DNA of 6,624 bases from Thermoprotei archaeon (GCA_003650865.1 QMSN01000054.1:1-6624), one strand, 5' to 3'; counted from the stretch's first letter, positions 1 to 6,506 are shown. The notes: generated from the letters alone by a model not told the origin. Numbers and translations: made by a program.

Positions 1-2437
1 AGCCCATGTCCTCTACTTCTAAGCAAGCTATTGGAGGAGTCCTCCTATTCATCTCGTTTAAGATCGTGGGCACCATGGCCTCCAGCATCTTAGCCTTAAG
101 CCTCTCAATTTCCTTTCTCAAGGCCTTTGCCTCAGCCTTCACCTTGCTGACAGCCTCAGGCAATGCTTCAAGTGAGCAGCGCAGAGTCTTCGCTGCTTCC
201 CTCAGTTTGCCCTCGACTTCTCTAGCGTACTGTAAAGCTGCTCTCCCAGCCTTAATCTCAAACCTCAAGATGCCGTCTTGAATTCTGTCCACCTTAACTA
301 TCTTTATCAGCCCTATCTCACCTGTTGACGTTACATGAGTGCCTCCACAAGCCTGAGTGTTCCACCCCTCGATCTCGACGACTCTAACCATTCTTCCGGG
401 CACAACGCCGCCTTGATAAATCTCAAAGCCATAGGCCTTCTCGGCCTTCTCCCTCTCCAAGAAGAAGGCCCTTACAGGCAGGTTCTTCAACACAACCTGA
501 TTTGACAAGTCCTCAATCCTCGTTACCTCCTCTTCACTCAGCTGCTTGTAGTGAGTTATGTCTATGTGTGCCCTATCAGGCCACTTTTGTGCTCCAGCTT
601 GCCACGCATGGCTACCCACAAGCCTACGCACAGCTTCTAGAAGCACGTGGATCGCTGAGTGGTGCCTCATGAGCTCGAGACGCCTCTCGACGTCCACCTC
701 CCCCTTAACGTTGGCTCCCTCAGGGACGCTCCCGTTGACCATGTGGATCACTACGTCGCCCACCTTGACCACATCTACAACCTCAACCCTCGAGCCGTTG
801 AAGAGCAGGAAACCCCTATCAGGCTCTTGCCCGCCACCCCTAGGGTAAAAGCAAGTTTGGTCTAGGACCACGAAGCCCTCTCCACTCCTCAAGACCTTGG
901 CCTCGAAGGTGAACCTGTAAGGATCGTCGTAGTAGAGGGCTTTGGTTGGAGGGAGCCCAGACACGTCAACCTTAAGCTCCTCCTCAGCCTCCCTCGAGGC
1001 CGACTGGTGTAGCTTGGCTACTAGCCCATAGAAGTTGTCTGGCACTTCAACCTCAACTCCCAGCTTCTTAGCTTCATCTCTAACAACTTCCGGTGGAAGC
1101 CCATGAGAGTCGTAGAGCTGGAGTAGGGCTTCAACGGGCATCTTGGGCTCCTTCAAGCCCTTGACCACCTTGGCCACCAAGCCCCTGCCCCTACCCAGAG
1201 TCCCTTTGAACTTCTCCTCCTCGAGCTCCACGATCTCCAGTATCGTGCTCCTAGCCTTCAGAAGCTTGGGGTAGTCAAATCCCCATATTCTCAGCTGCTC
1301 GTCGACTAGCTTGGGGAGGTAGCCCTCAAGGTTTAGGGCTCCGCATAGCCTTAAAGCCCTCCTTATGACGAGCCTGGCCAAGTAGCCTTCGCCCACGTTT
1401 GACGGCACGACGCCGTCAGCCAACATGAACGCTATGCACTTCGCGTGGTCGGCTAAGGCGAATACCCTCTCCATAGGCACGATCTCGCCCTCGATGACCT
1501 TGAGAGGGACCCCTGTAACTTCTGAGAGCTCTCTTCTAAGCTCATCGACGGTTCTACCTCTTTCAACCCTCATGAGGGCTGATGCCTTAGCCACCTTGAC
1601 TAGAAGCTCGCGGTCGGGCTCTACGACACCGGCTTCTCTACATATCTTGTCTATCAAGTCGCCGTATATGGCGTGGAACGCCGTTGGCTTGCCGCTCATA
1701 AACCAAGCGAACCTCTCAATGCCGTAGCCCGTGTCGACGATCCTCATCGGCATCTTCACGTACTGCTCGCCCACAACCTTAAAGCACATGAAGACAAGCG
1801 TTGCAAGCTCGAGGCCTCCTACGCACACCTCGACGTCGGGCCCTGCGTTGCCACCTCCAACCCAGAAGTCCTCCTTGTACGTTATCTCTTCATCCTCAAC
1901 TCCGACGACTTCTGTCAAGAACTCGTGGCACAACCTAACGGTCTCTTCCTTCCAGTACACCTCCCTGTCTGGGTAGTTGAAGGCGTGGTGCCCTCCCATC
2001 TCGAAGATCGTCAAGTGCCTGCCCGCTGTGAGCCCGACGTTATCTATGTCCACGAGCCTAATACAGGGCTGAGATATGACTAGTGGGTTAGCTGGAGGTG
2101 GAACTACACCCTCAGTTACGAATGGCTGGAAGACGGCTATGCTGGCTATGGTCAGATATATGTCGTCTCTCCACCTAGCGACTACGGGGTATGGAGATAG
2201 CACTTCGTGGCCCTTGCTTCTAAAGAAGTCGAGGAAGAGCCTCCTAGCATAGGAGACGTCGGCCTCAGGCTTGATGCCTCTACCTATGAACGTGTAGTCT
2301 TGGCATGGAGCATCTCCACAAACATCTCGACTGGGATCTAGAGTCCAGAAGTAGGAGCCGCAGACCCTACACTTCCTCCTCTTAAAGCCGTTCTCCAAGA
2401 AAAACTTGAGCCTATACTCCTCCTCTGATACGCTCAT
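1..2437 (-). CDS. alaS: Alanyl-tRNA synthetase, archaeal type (3' end beyond the window)
   Basis: Attaches alanine to tRNA-Ala in the cytoplasm and hydrolyses mischarged Ser- or Gly-tRNA-Ala. The frame is open from ATG 2437 to the window edge, giving 812 residues; archaeal AlaRS usually has about 900, so roughly the last 90-100 (most of the C-Ala domain) are missing. Visible in order: an N-terminal Cys cluster (C23, C26, C40, C45) typical of archaeal AlaRS; the class II catalytic core with RHLTIFEMGGHHAFN at 140-154 and motif 3 DTGYGIER at 235-242; FYPRGGGQ at 530-537 opening the editing region; the editing zinc ligands HSAIH at 593-597 and CGGTH at 697-701; then a Lys/Glu-rich probable coiled coil at about 740-785. 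All expected editing ligands are present, so proofreading should be intact. It lies 80 bases behind rpl12, an arrangement known from Sulfolobus. No internal stop or frameshift was found on reading through. The start lacks a strong GGTGA site. Confidence 0.95.
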   Translation of the reverse strand, partial: MSVSEEEYRLKFFLENGFKRRKCRVCGSYFWTLDPSRDVCGDAPCQDYTFIGRGIKPEADVSYARRLFLDFFRSKGHEVLSPYPVVARWRDDIYLTIASIAVFQPFVTEGVVPPPANPLVISQPCIRLVDIDNVGLTAGRHLTIFEMGGHHAFNYPDREVYWKEETVRLCHEFLTEVVGVEDEEITYKEDFWVGGGNAGPDVEVCVGGLELATLVFMCFKVVGEQYVKMPMRIVDTGYGIERFAWFMSGKPTAFHAIYGDLIDKICREAGVVEPDRELLVKVAKASALMRVERGRTVDELRRELSEVTGVPLKVIEGEIVPMERVFALADHAKCIAFMLADGVVPSNVGEGYLARLVIRRALRLCGALNLEGYLPKLVDEQLRIWGFDYPKLLKARSTILEIVELEEEKFKGTLGRGRGLVAKVVKGLKEPKMPVEALLQLYDSHGLPPEVVRDEAKKLGVEVEVPDNFYGLVAKLHQSASREAEEELKVDVSGLPPTKALYYDDPYRFTFEAKVLRSGEGFVVLDQTCFYPRGGGQEPDRGFLLFNGSRVEVVDVVKVGDVVIHMVNGSVPEGANVKGEVDVERRLELMRHHSAIHVLLEAVRRLVGSHAWQAGAQKWPDRAHIDITHYKQLSEEEVTRIEDLSNQVVLKNLPVRAFFLEREKAEKAYGFEIYQGGVVPGRMVRVVEIEGWNTQACGGTHVTSTGEIGLIKIVKVDRIQDGILRFEIKAGRAALQYAREVEGKLREAAKTLRCSLEALPEAVSKVKAEAKALRKEIERLKAKMLEAMVPTILNEMNRRTPPIACLEVEDMG

Positions 2438-2517
2438 CTTCCCTCTACCCTTGACTTCAGAGTGAGATGTTTTTAGTTAAACGTGTAGTGGTGGAGGTCG
2501 CTGAACCACTTAACGCG
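2438..2517 (-). promoter_or_regulatory. rpl12-alaS gap with weak TATA-like stretch and small inverted repeat
   Basis: This 80-base gap lies between the rpl12 stop and the alaS start. On the minus strand TTTAACTAAAAA (2470-2481) is centred about 39 bases before the alaS ATG, which would put a transcription start near 2449 and leave a leader of about 12 bases. Just upstream of it is a perfect 6-base inverted repeat, AGTGGT (2505-2510) and ACCACT (2487-2492), with a 12-base loop. No run of T follows on the minus strand, so it does not resemble an archaeal T-rich terminator. The TATA match is mediocre; alaS may simply be read through from rpl12. Confidence 0.35.
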
Positions 2518-2838
2518 CTAGCCGAATAGCGAGCTGAGCCCCTCAGCTATGGTCTCCTCAGTTGCCTCCTCCTTCTTTTCCTCCTTTTCTTCCTTCTTTT
2601 CCTCAGCTGGTGCTTGAGCTGGCGTCGTGGGTTGAGCAGCAGCTGTTGGAGCTACTGCTGGGACGACAGCTCCCTTAATGGCCTCGTCTATGTTGACCTC
2701 CTTGAGGGCGGCGCACAAGGCCTTTACCCTAACCTCGTCGACCTCTATCCCAGCGGCTTGAAGCACCGCCTTGACAGCTTCCTCAGTCACGCTTTTACCT
2801 GCTTGATGAAGTAGCAGAGCAGCATAAACGTACTCCAA
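2518..2838 (-). CDS. rpl12: Large-subunit stalk protein L12 (P1-like), start revised to TTG
   Basis: Forms the dimers that hang from P0 and recruit and activate translational GTPases (aEF1A, aEF2). From TTG 2838 it is 106 residues: an N-terminal helical dimerisation domain opening (M)EYVYAALLLHQAGK, an Ala/Pro/Thr-rich hinge (about 57-79), a Glu/Lys-rich charged stretch and the C-terminal factor-binding motif EGLSSLFG. An upstream in-frame ATG at 2874 would add 12 residues, but archaeal L12 proteins begin at the MEYxYAxLLLH block and are about 106 residues long, and the TATA box at 2886-2893 would start the transcript downstream of that ATG. Against this, GGTGGTGA sits directly against ATG 2874, though with no spacer. 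A GGGGGT about 10 bases before TTG 2838 is a possible ribosome site. It follows rplP0 and precedes alaS. The family is certain; the exact start is probable. Confidence 0.93.
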   Translation of the reverse strand: MEYVYAALLLHQAGKSVTEEAVKAVLQAAGIEVDEVRVKALCAALKEVNIDEAIKGAVVPAVAPTAAAQPTTPAQAPAEEKKEEKEEKKEEATEETIAEGLSSLFG

Positions 2839-2885
2839 CCCGATCAAGACCCCCTTTATCTTGCTGGTAAGCATTCACCACCCGA

Positions 2886-2893
2886 TTTATAAA
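2886..2893 (-). promoter_or_regulatory. Internal TATA box for rpl12
   Basis: TTTATAAA lies in the short gap after the rplP0 stop and is preceded on the minus strand by an A-rich stretch (AAAAA) like a TFB recognition element. Its centre is about 2889, so transcription would start near 2863, some 25 bases before TTG 2838 and downstream of ATG 2874. An extra promoter fits the need for several L12 copies per ribosome. The assignment rests on sequence and position only. Confidence 0.6.
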
Positions 2894-2903
2894 TTTTTAC
2901 TGC

Positions 2904-3779
2904 TCAACCCTCTAGCTTCACCACGCTGCTCAAGGCTAACGCTTGTGCATGCGCTTTAGCTAGGATGTAGCCTATGCTGTCAGCCGTCGGGTAGCAGGCG
3001 TTGATAGCTAAGCTCTTAGCCTCGAGGGCCGCCTTAGCGATGATGAGAGGCGCGCTCTCTGGAGTTATGAATGTGGCGTTGACGGCTAGGGCTATGGCAT
3101 TAGAGGCGGCTTCAGCAAGCCTTCTCCTATACTCGTCGAAGTCTATCTTCAAGTCATCGGCCTTGTAGACGAGCCCCTCAGAGTAGGCGACTTTTATCCT
3201 GAGGCCTACCTCCATGGGCTCTATGCCAAGCTTAGTCAGTAGGTCTGCCAATTCAGCTGGTATGGGCTCGCCAGCCTTAACCACGCACGTGTCCTTAGCT
3301 ACATATATCGAGCCCTCCTCGATCCTTGTTGGCACCTTAAACTTCTTGAATAAGCTCAAGACAGGGCCGGGGGTCAAACCAGTATTTCCAGCTGTTAGGA
3401 CTATGTCCTTGACTGCTATGTCGCCAGGCTTGGCCTTAGCTGGGACCTTGTTCTTCTCTAAGAAGTTGTAGATCTCGAAGGGACTCTGATCCGTAGCAAC
3501 TATGGCTATCTGCCCCTGCAGGTAGTCCTTCAGAGGCGTTAGGTTAATGCCCTTCTTCTCCTTCAGCTCGTCTAGAGCCCTCCTTATCAGCGTGTTCTTG
3601 GCCACCTTGACTGCCGCCATGCCCCTCAACTTAGCCCTAAGCCTCTGAAATTGGAGGGCTCTAAGCCCAGTTATGTCGGCTAGGGCTATCGTCTTGTAGC
3701 TGCTCATGAGCTCTATGAGCTCATCTACGAGCTTCCTCTTTCTCTCCAATGGTTTGAGTACCTGTATGGCCAACATCAT
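2904..3779 (-). CDS. rplP0: Large-subunit stalk base protein P0 (L10), short form without acidic tail
   Basis: P0 binds 23S rRNA next to L11 and carries the L12 dimers, forming the base of the GTPase-associated stalk. Numbered from GTG 3782: the rRNA-binding domain spans about 10-110 with RAKLRGMAAVKVAKNTLIRR at 49-68; the archaeal/eukaryotic insertion domain follows (about 115-205, with AGEPIPAELADLLTKLGIEP at 170-189); residues about 215-290 are Ala-rich helices that in this family form the spine holding L12 dimers. The protein then stops at LEG. Most archaeal P0 proteins continue with a Glu/Lys-rich linker and a C-terminal GLSxLFG motif to about 340 residues; none is present. Possible starts are GTG 3782, ATG 3779, ATG 3776 and TTG 3773; ATG 3779 overlaps the rpl1 stop by one base (TGATG), suggesting translational coupling. 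GAGGTGA (3779-3785) is the ribosome site but sits close to all four. Confidence 0.94.
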   Translation of the reverse strand: MMLAIQVLKPLERKRKLVDELIELMSSYKTIALADITGLRALQFQRLRAKLRGMAAVKVAKNTLIRRALDELKEKKGINLTPLKDYLQGQIAIVATDQSPFEIYNFLEKNKVPAKAKPGDIAVKDIVLTAGNTGLTPGPVLSLFKKFKVPTRIEEGSIYVAKDTCVVKAGEPIPAELADLLTKLGIEPMEVGLRIKVAYSEGLVYKADDLKIDFDEYRRRLAEAASNAIALAVNATFITPESAPLIIAKAALEAKSLAINACYPTADSIGYILAKAHAQALALSSVVKLEG

Positions 3780-4432
3780 CACCTCACGTCGAGCTTAACC
3801 GGAGGACCCATCGTAAGCTTGACGTAGGCCCTGCTTATCTTAGCTGGGTGCTTAACCTTCTCCTTTAGGAAGTCGAGGACAGCCTTTATGTTCTCCGCTA
3901 CCTCCTCGTTGCTCATGCTCTCAACGCCTACTGGACACTGCACAACGGGGTTGTTTCTTATCCTAATCCTTATGGAGTTCCTAAACCTGTTGAGCATCCC
4001 TGTGAGATCCATAGTTGGAGGAACAGGTGTAGGCATCTTACCTCTAGGCCCTAGGAGAGGGCCTAAGGTTCTGCCTATTAGGGGCATGAGGTCTACTTGA
4101 GCTAGGAAGAAGTCGTAGGTCTTAGCGAGCTTCTTAGCGAACTTCCTATCTGCCTGGCACTTCTGTATGTCAGCCTTGCCGAGGACCAAGTCTGCCTTGG
4201 CCTCCTTGGCCTTGAGGGCTAGGTCGCCCTCAGCAAATACGCATATCTTAGCCTCTCTACCCTTAATCGAGTGGGGTAGCGCCAGCACCTCGTTGATCCT
4301 GTTGGCTGGATCCCTTAGGTTTAGCCCCTCATAGGCCACTATGAGCTCAAACGTCTGCTCAAAGTTCCTCTTCTTCGAGCTTCTCCTAGCCTCTTCGAGG
4401 GCCTCAATGATGTTGTTTAAAGCTGCCTTCAT
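3779..4432 (-). CDS. rpl1: Large-subunit ribosomal protein L1
   Basis: L1 builds the mobile stalk at the E site that helps release deacylated tRNA. The frame gives 217 residues from ATG 4432, normal for archaeal L1. Recognisable blocks (numbered from GTG 4438) are the N-terminal helix and NFEQTFELIVAYEGLNLRDP at 25-44, the family signature region GRTLGPLLGPRGKMPTPVPP at 122-141, and VESMSNEEVAENIKAVLDFL at 172-191 in the C-terminal part of domain I. ATG 4432 overlaps the rpl11 stop as ATGA, the usual sign of coupled translation; a GTG two codons earlier (4438) with GAGG four bases before it is the alternative. In Methanococcus L1 represses its own mRNA by binding a copy of its rRNA site; I did not find a convincing mimic here, but I could not fold the RNA. 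Confidence 0.95.
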   Translation of the reverse strand: MKAALNNIIEALEEARRSSKKRNFEQTFELIVAYEGLNLRDPANRINEVLALPHSIKGREAKICVFAEGDLALKAKEAKADLVLGKADIQKCQADRKFAKKLAKTYDFFLAQVDLMPLIGRTLGPLLGPRGKMPTPVPPTMDLTGMLNRFRNSIRIRIRNNPVVQCPVGVESMSNEEVAENIKAVLDFLKEKVKHPAKISRAYVKLTMGPPVKLDVR

Positions 4433-4929
4433 TTCCACTCAGCCTCGTATTTAGACATTATCTCGTCGTAGACCCCTTGATCTATCTCCTTCTGGACGAC
4501 CTTGGGGTTCTTGCCTTCAACCCTTATCCCCAAGCTCAAGCAGGTTCCAAGTATCTCCTTAACTCCAGCTTTAAGAGTTTTAGCGAGTAGATTAGGCCTC
4601 TTCACCAGTGCTACCTTAATCACCTGCTCAATGCTTAAGTTGCCTATGCTCTCCTTAGCTGGATTTGTAGCGCCTTTCTCAGCCTTAAGCTCTCTCAGGA
4701 GGAGAGCGGCTGTCGTCGGTATGCCGACTTTAACCTCAAACTCCTTGGTGTCTGGGTCGTAGATCACGTCAACTGGCACCCTCATGCCCGCGAACTCCTT
4801 GGTCAACTCGTTTATCTTGTTGACGACGGCCATGACGTTTAGCCCTACAGGGCCTAGTGCTGGGCCTATGGGTGGTCCAGCCGTGGCCCTTCCGCCCTCA
4901 ACTATGAACCTAACGCTCTTCTGGGGCAT
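4429..4929 (-). CDS. rpl11: Large-subunit ribosomal protein L11
   Basis: L11 binds the thiostrepton/GTPase-centre region of 23S rRNA beside P0 and takes part in factor-dependent GTP hydrolysis. It has 166 residues, typical for archaea and longer than bacterial L11 because of the C-terminal extension. The Gly/Pro-rich N-terminal domain TAGPPIGPALGPVGLNV (16-32) is unmistakable, and the C-terminal RNA-binding domain (about 72-140) holds KGATNPAKESIGNLS (85-99) and GTCLSLGIRVEGKNP (128-142). Start ATG 4929 is supported by AGGTGA (4937-4942), seven bases upstream and inside the 3' end of spt5. The stop overlaps the rpl1 ATG. Confidence 0.96.
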   Translation of the reverse strand: MPQKSVRFIVEGGRATAGPPIGPALGPVGLNVMAVVNKINELTKEFAGMRVPVDVIYDPDTKEFEVKVGIPTTAALLLRELKAEKGATNPAKESIGNLSIEQVIKVALVKRPNLLAKTLKAGVKEILGTCLSLGIRVEGKNPKVVQKEIDQGVYDEIMSKYEAEWK

Positions 4930-4931
4930 GT

Positions 4932-5399
4932 CTAGCTCACCTTCTTAGCCTTCTCGACAACTCTCACGTAATCGCCGTGAACAGTTATTGGAAGTGGATA
5001 ACTGGTCTCGTGGAGCTCGAGGGTTACCTCCTCCTTGCCCTTGTCAACCCTCGTTATGGTTCCACGTAGCCCCCTGAGGGGTCCAGCTATGATCTCCACT
5101 ACGTCGCCCACCTCCATGCCCTCGATGGAGGGCTTCGGCACGAGAAATGACTCTATCTCCTTATAGGTAACCCTCCTGCTCACATAGCCCTTAACGTGCT
5201 TAATTCCGGAGAAGGCCTTATCCATGAGGTCCGGTCTATCGGTCTCAACGAGTATGTAGCCCTTCATGCCCTCTATGACGGCTATGGCCTTTATGGGCAG
5301 GCCTAGGCTCTTAACCCTGCTCTCGGCTATCATGGCCACGCTCCTCTCTTGACCTATCGTGGTTCTAACCAAGTAGAAGCCTGATTTTTGAGTTGACAC
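4932..5399 (-). CDS. spt5: Transcription elongation factor Spt5 (NusG family)
   Basis: With Spt4 it clamps the DNA channel of archaeal RNA polymerase, raising processivity; the KOW domain can contact nascent RNA or ribosomes. At 155 residues it has the usual archaeal two-domain size: NGN domain at about 6-85 (FYLVRTTIGQERSVA at 8-22, KGYILVETD at 46-54, HVKGYVSRR at 68-76) and KOW domain at about 95-150 (GMEVGDVVEIIAGPLRGLRG at 94-113). Spt4 is not in the window. The start is GTG 5399: there is no nearby in-frame ATG, and GAGGTGG (5405-5411) sits about five bases upstream, overlapping the secE stop. It lies 11 bases after secE and 2 bases before rpl11, so it is surely co-transcribed with both. 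The pairing secE-nusG is conserved in bacteria and archaea. Confidence 0.95.
   Translation of the reverse strand: MSTQKSGFYLVRTTIGQERSVAMIAESRVKSLGLPIKAIAVIEGMKGYILVETDRPDLMDKAFSGIKHVKGYVSRRVTYKEIESFLVPKPSIEGMEVGDVVEIIAGPLRGLRGTITRVDKGKEEVTLELHETSYPLPITVHGDYVRVVEKAKKVS
4937..4942 (-). promoter_or_regulatory. Ribosome binding site of rpl11
   Basis: AGGTGA, a good match to the archaeal anti-Shine-Dalgarno, lies seven bases before ATG 4929 and within the last codons of spt5. It fixes the rpl11 start. Confidence 0.7.
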
Positions 5400-5404
5400 T
5401 TAAA

Positions 5405-5411
5405 CCACCTC
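5405..5411 (-). promoter_or_regulatory. Ribosome binding site of spt5, deciding a GTG start
   Basis: GAGGTGG overlaps the secE stop codon and lies about five bases before GTG 5399. It is the main reason for choosing the GTG as the spt5 start. Confidence 0.65.
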
Positions 5412-5602
5412 TAAGGCGCCCCAGAGGCTAGGAAGATGAATGACACGTACAGGATGATGAAGCCGTAGACCCCGAGTATGAGGAGGCCTAGGCTACACAC
5501 CTTCAGCATTAACGTGAACTCCTTCCTACCCGGTCTACGAGCTACCTTAAGCACTCTCCACACGTCCTTCCATGCTCCTCCGAGAGACTCCTTCAACTTC
5601 AA
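5411..5602 (-). CDS. secE: Preprotein translocase subunit SecE (Sec61-gamma)
   Basis: Small membrane subunit that clamps the two halves of SecY in the protein-conducting channel. It has 63 residues, the size expected for archaea. An amphipathic N-terminal stretch with the family motif WRVLKVARRPGRKEF (15-29) is followed by one hydrophobic span at about 31-59 (LMLKVCSLGLLILGVYGFII at 31-50, then a further hydrophobic run). The start is probably TTG 5602: a TAA stop lies two codons upstream in frame and the first in-frame ATG is inside the membrane segment. TTG 5596 and GTG codons at residues 14 and 17 are alternatives, but the later ones would remove the amphipathic region. A GGGG about seven bases before TTG 5602 is a weak ribosome site. 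It is the first gene of the dense operon, with a TATA box upstream. Confidence 0.9.
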   Translation of the reverse strand: MKLKESLGGAWKDVWRVLKVARRPGRKEFTLMLKVCSLGLLILGVYGFIILYVSFIFLASGAP

Positions 5603-5643
5603 GGCTTAACCCCGCGTGTTGTCTCCACTACGCTTAGGGCTTC

Positions 5644-5655
5644 TATTATAATTTT
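5644..5655 (-). promoter_or_regulatory. TATA box of the secE-spt5-ribosomal protein operon
   Basis: AAAATTATAATA lies in the 82-base gap between dtd2 and secE and is preceded on the minus strand by GGAAG, a purine-rich stretch like a TFB recognition element. Its centre near 5648 predicts a transcription start near 5621, about 19 bases before the secE TTG. The rest of the gap (5603-5684) shows no T-run terminator for dtd2 and no gene. The call rests on position and composition only. Confidence 0.55.
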
Positions 5656-5684
5656 CTTCCTACAACTCCTCAACGTCCTCTACG

Positions 5685-6506
5685 CTAGACCTTTCTGACC
5701 TCAAGCCCAAGCTCTCTACAAGCATCTAGGACTAGCTGCCTCTCCCCAGCTTTAAGGCTCTTCCAGTCTATTAACGCTAAGCTGGGCTTCACAGCGCTTC
5801 TCTCGACAGCCTGCACTATCTCCCGCTTAGACACGTGGGGGAAGGCGTACTTGGGGATTATGTGCGAGAAGGCTAGGCCATCTCTGAGGAGTATCTTGGT
5901 GAACTGAGGGGCGTAGTGAGGTCCTCCAAAACCCACTGCGACGGGCCCCTCTTGAGGTTTAAGGGCTTCAACTATTGCCTCAGCCACGACGAGAGCCGCT
6001 TTACTGTTAGCCCACTCGTTGGGGGTGCTGCCGAGCTCAATGAACATGGCGGGGGTCCTCTCCAAGTAGGGACCATGATGCGTAACCTCAAGTCCACACC
6101 TCCACTCGCTAAACCCCCTCTCAATCCTCAGCCTCTCGAGAGCTAGTATCGAGCTTCTCAAGTGTAGGGGCATCGCTATGCACACGCTTCTAGGCCTACC
6201 TCCATAGAGGGCCTCATCAGTCCAGTTGCCAGGTGTATGAGCTAAGAATGCTGGCATTCCTGACTCAGCTGCATGCCTCGATGCGAATATCACACCTGAT
6301 GCCTCAACGACTTGCTCGACCTCGTCTAGATATATGGTCTCACGAGGAAACGTAATTATCGCTACGTCGCCCCACCTATAGACCTCTTCTCCATGGACAT
6401 CCTCGCCTGACGGCTTAAAGTTGAAGTTCTCTAGCAGCCTAGACCTTATGTTCATGCTGGCTGGGTCGCTCTTAGAGCACACTATGGCTATACCAGCCTT
6501 GAGCAT
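5685..6506 (-). CDS. dtd2: D-aminoacyl-tRNA deacylase, DTD2 type
   Basis: Metal-dependent cytoplasmic hydrolase that frees D-amino acids from tRNA so they do not enter proteins; archaeal and plant DTD2 (GEK1 in plants) also clears aldehyde-modified D-aminoacyl-tRNA. It has 273 residues, full length for archaea. The family blocks are all present: ASRHAAESGMPAFLAHTPGN at 75-94, LEVTHHGPYLERTP at 139-152, MFIELGSTPNEW at 154-165 and GFGGPHYAPQFT at 192-203. The His, Glu and Gly residues in these blocks are the conserved core. Start ATG 6506 is ten bases after the argF stop, with a GAGTGA-like site about six bases upstream, so it probably shares a transcript with argF. It is unrelated in fold to bacterial DTD. 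Its role beside ribosomal genes fits translation quality control. Confidence 0.93.
   Translation of the reverse strand: MLKAGIAIVCSKSDPASMNIRSRLLENFNFKPSGEDVHGEEVYRWGDVAIITFPRETIYLDEVEQVVEASGVIFASRHAAESGMPAFLAHTPGNWTDEALYGGRPRSVCIAMPLHLRSSILALERLRIERGFSEWRCGLEVTHHGPYLERTPAMFIELGSTPNEWANSKAALVVAEAIVEALKPQEGPVAVGFGGPHYAPQFTKILLRDGLAFSHIIPKYAFPHVSKREIVQAVERSAVKPSLALIDWKSLKAGERQLVLDACRELGLEVRKV

Noticed and set aside
558..865. Overlapping plus-strand open frames of 96 and 68 residues
   Set aside because: They are antisense to the AlaRS editing domain, including the HSAIH motif; low-complexity Ser/Thr/Leu-rich translation typical of a shadow frame.
1673..2083. 136-residue open frame on the plus strand
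   Set aside because: It lies wholly opposite the conserved catalytic core of alaS, has no ribosome site or family resemblance, and its composition is that expected of an antisense shadow.
2469..2482. Imperfect palindrome GTTT-N6-AAAC as an operator
   Set aside because: Only four paired bases per arm in A/T-rich DNA; easily chance and better read as part of a weak TATA element.
2569..2602. Pyrimidine-rich tract on the plus strand
   Set aside because: It is the complement of GAG/GAA/AAG codons for the Glu/Lys-rich tail of L12, so the coding sequence explains it fully.
3214..3471. 85-residue plus-strand open frame opposite rplP0
   Set aside because: Antisense to conserved P0 insertion-domain codons, with no independent support.
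3779..4438. L1 autoregulatory RNA site mimicking 23S rRNA near the rpl1 start
   Set aside because: Known in Methanococcus, but I could not see a convincing matching stem-loop by eye; RNA folding and comparison with the 23S L1 site would be needed.
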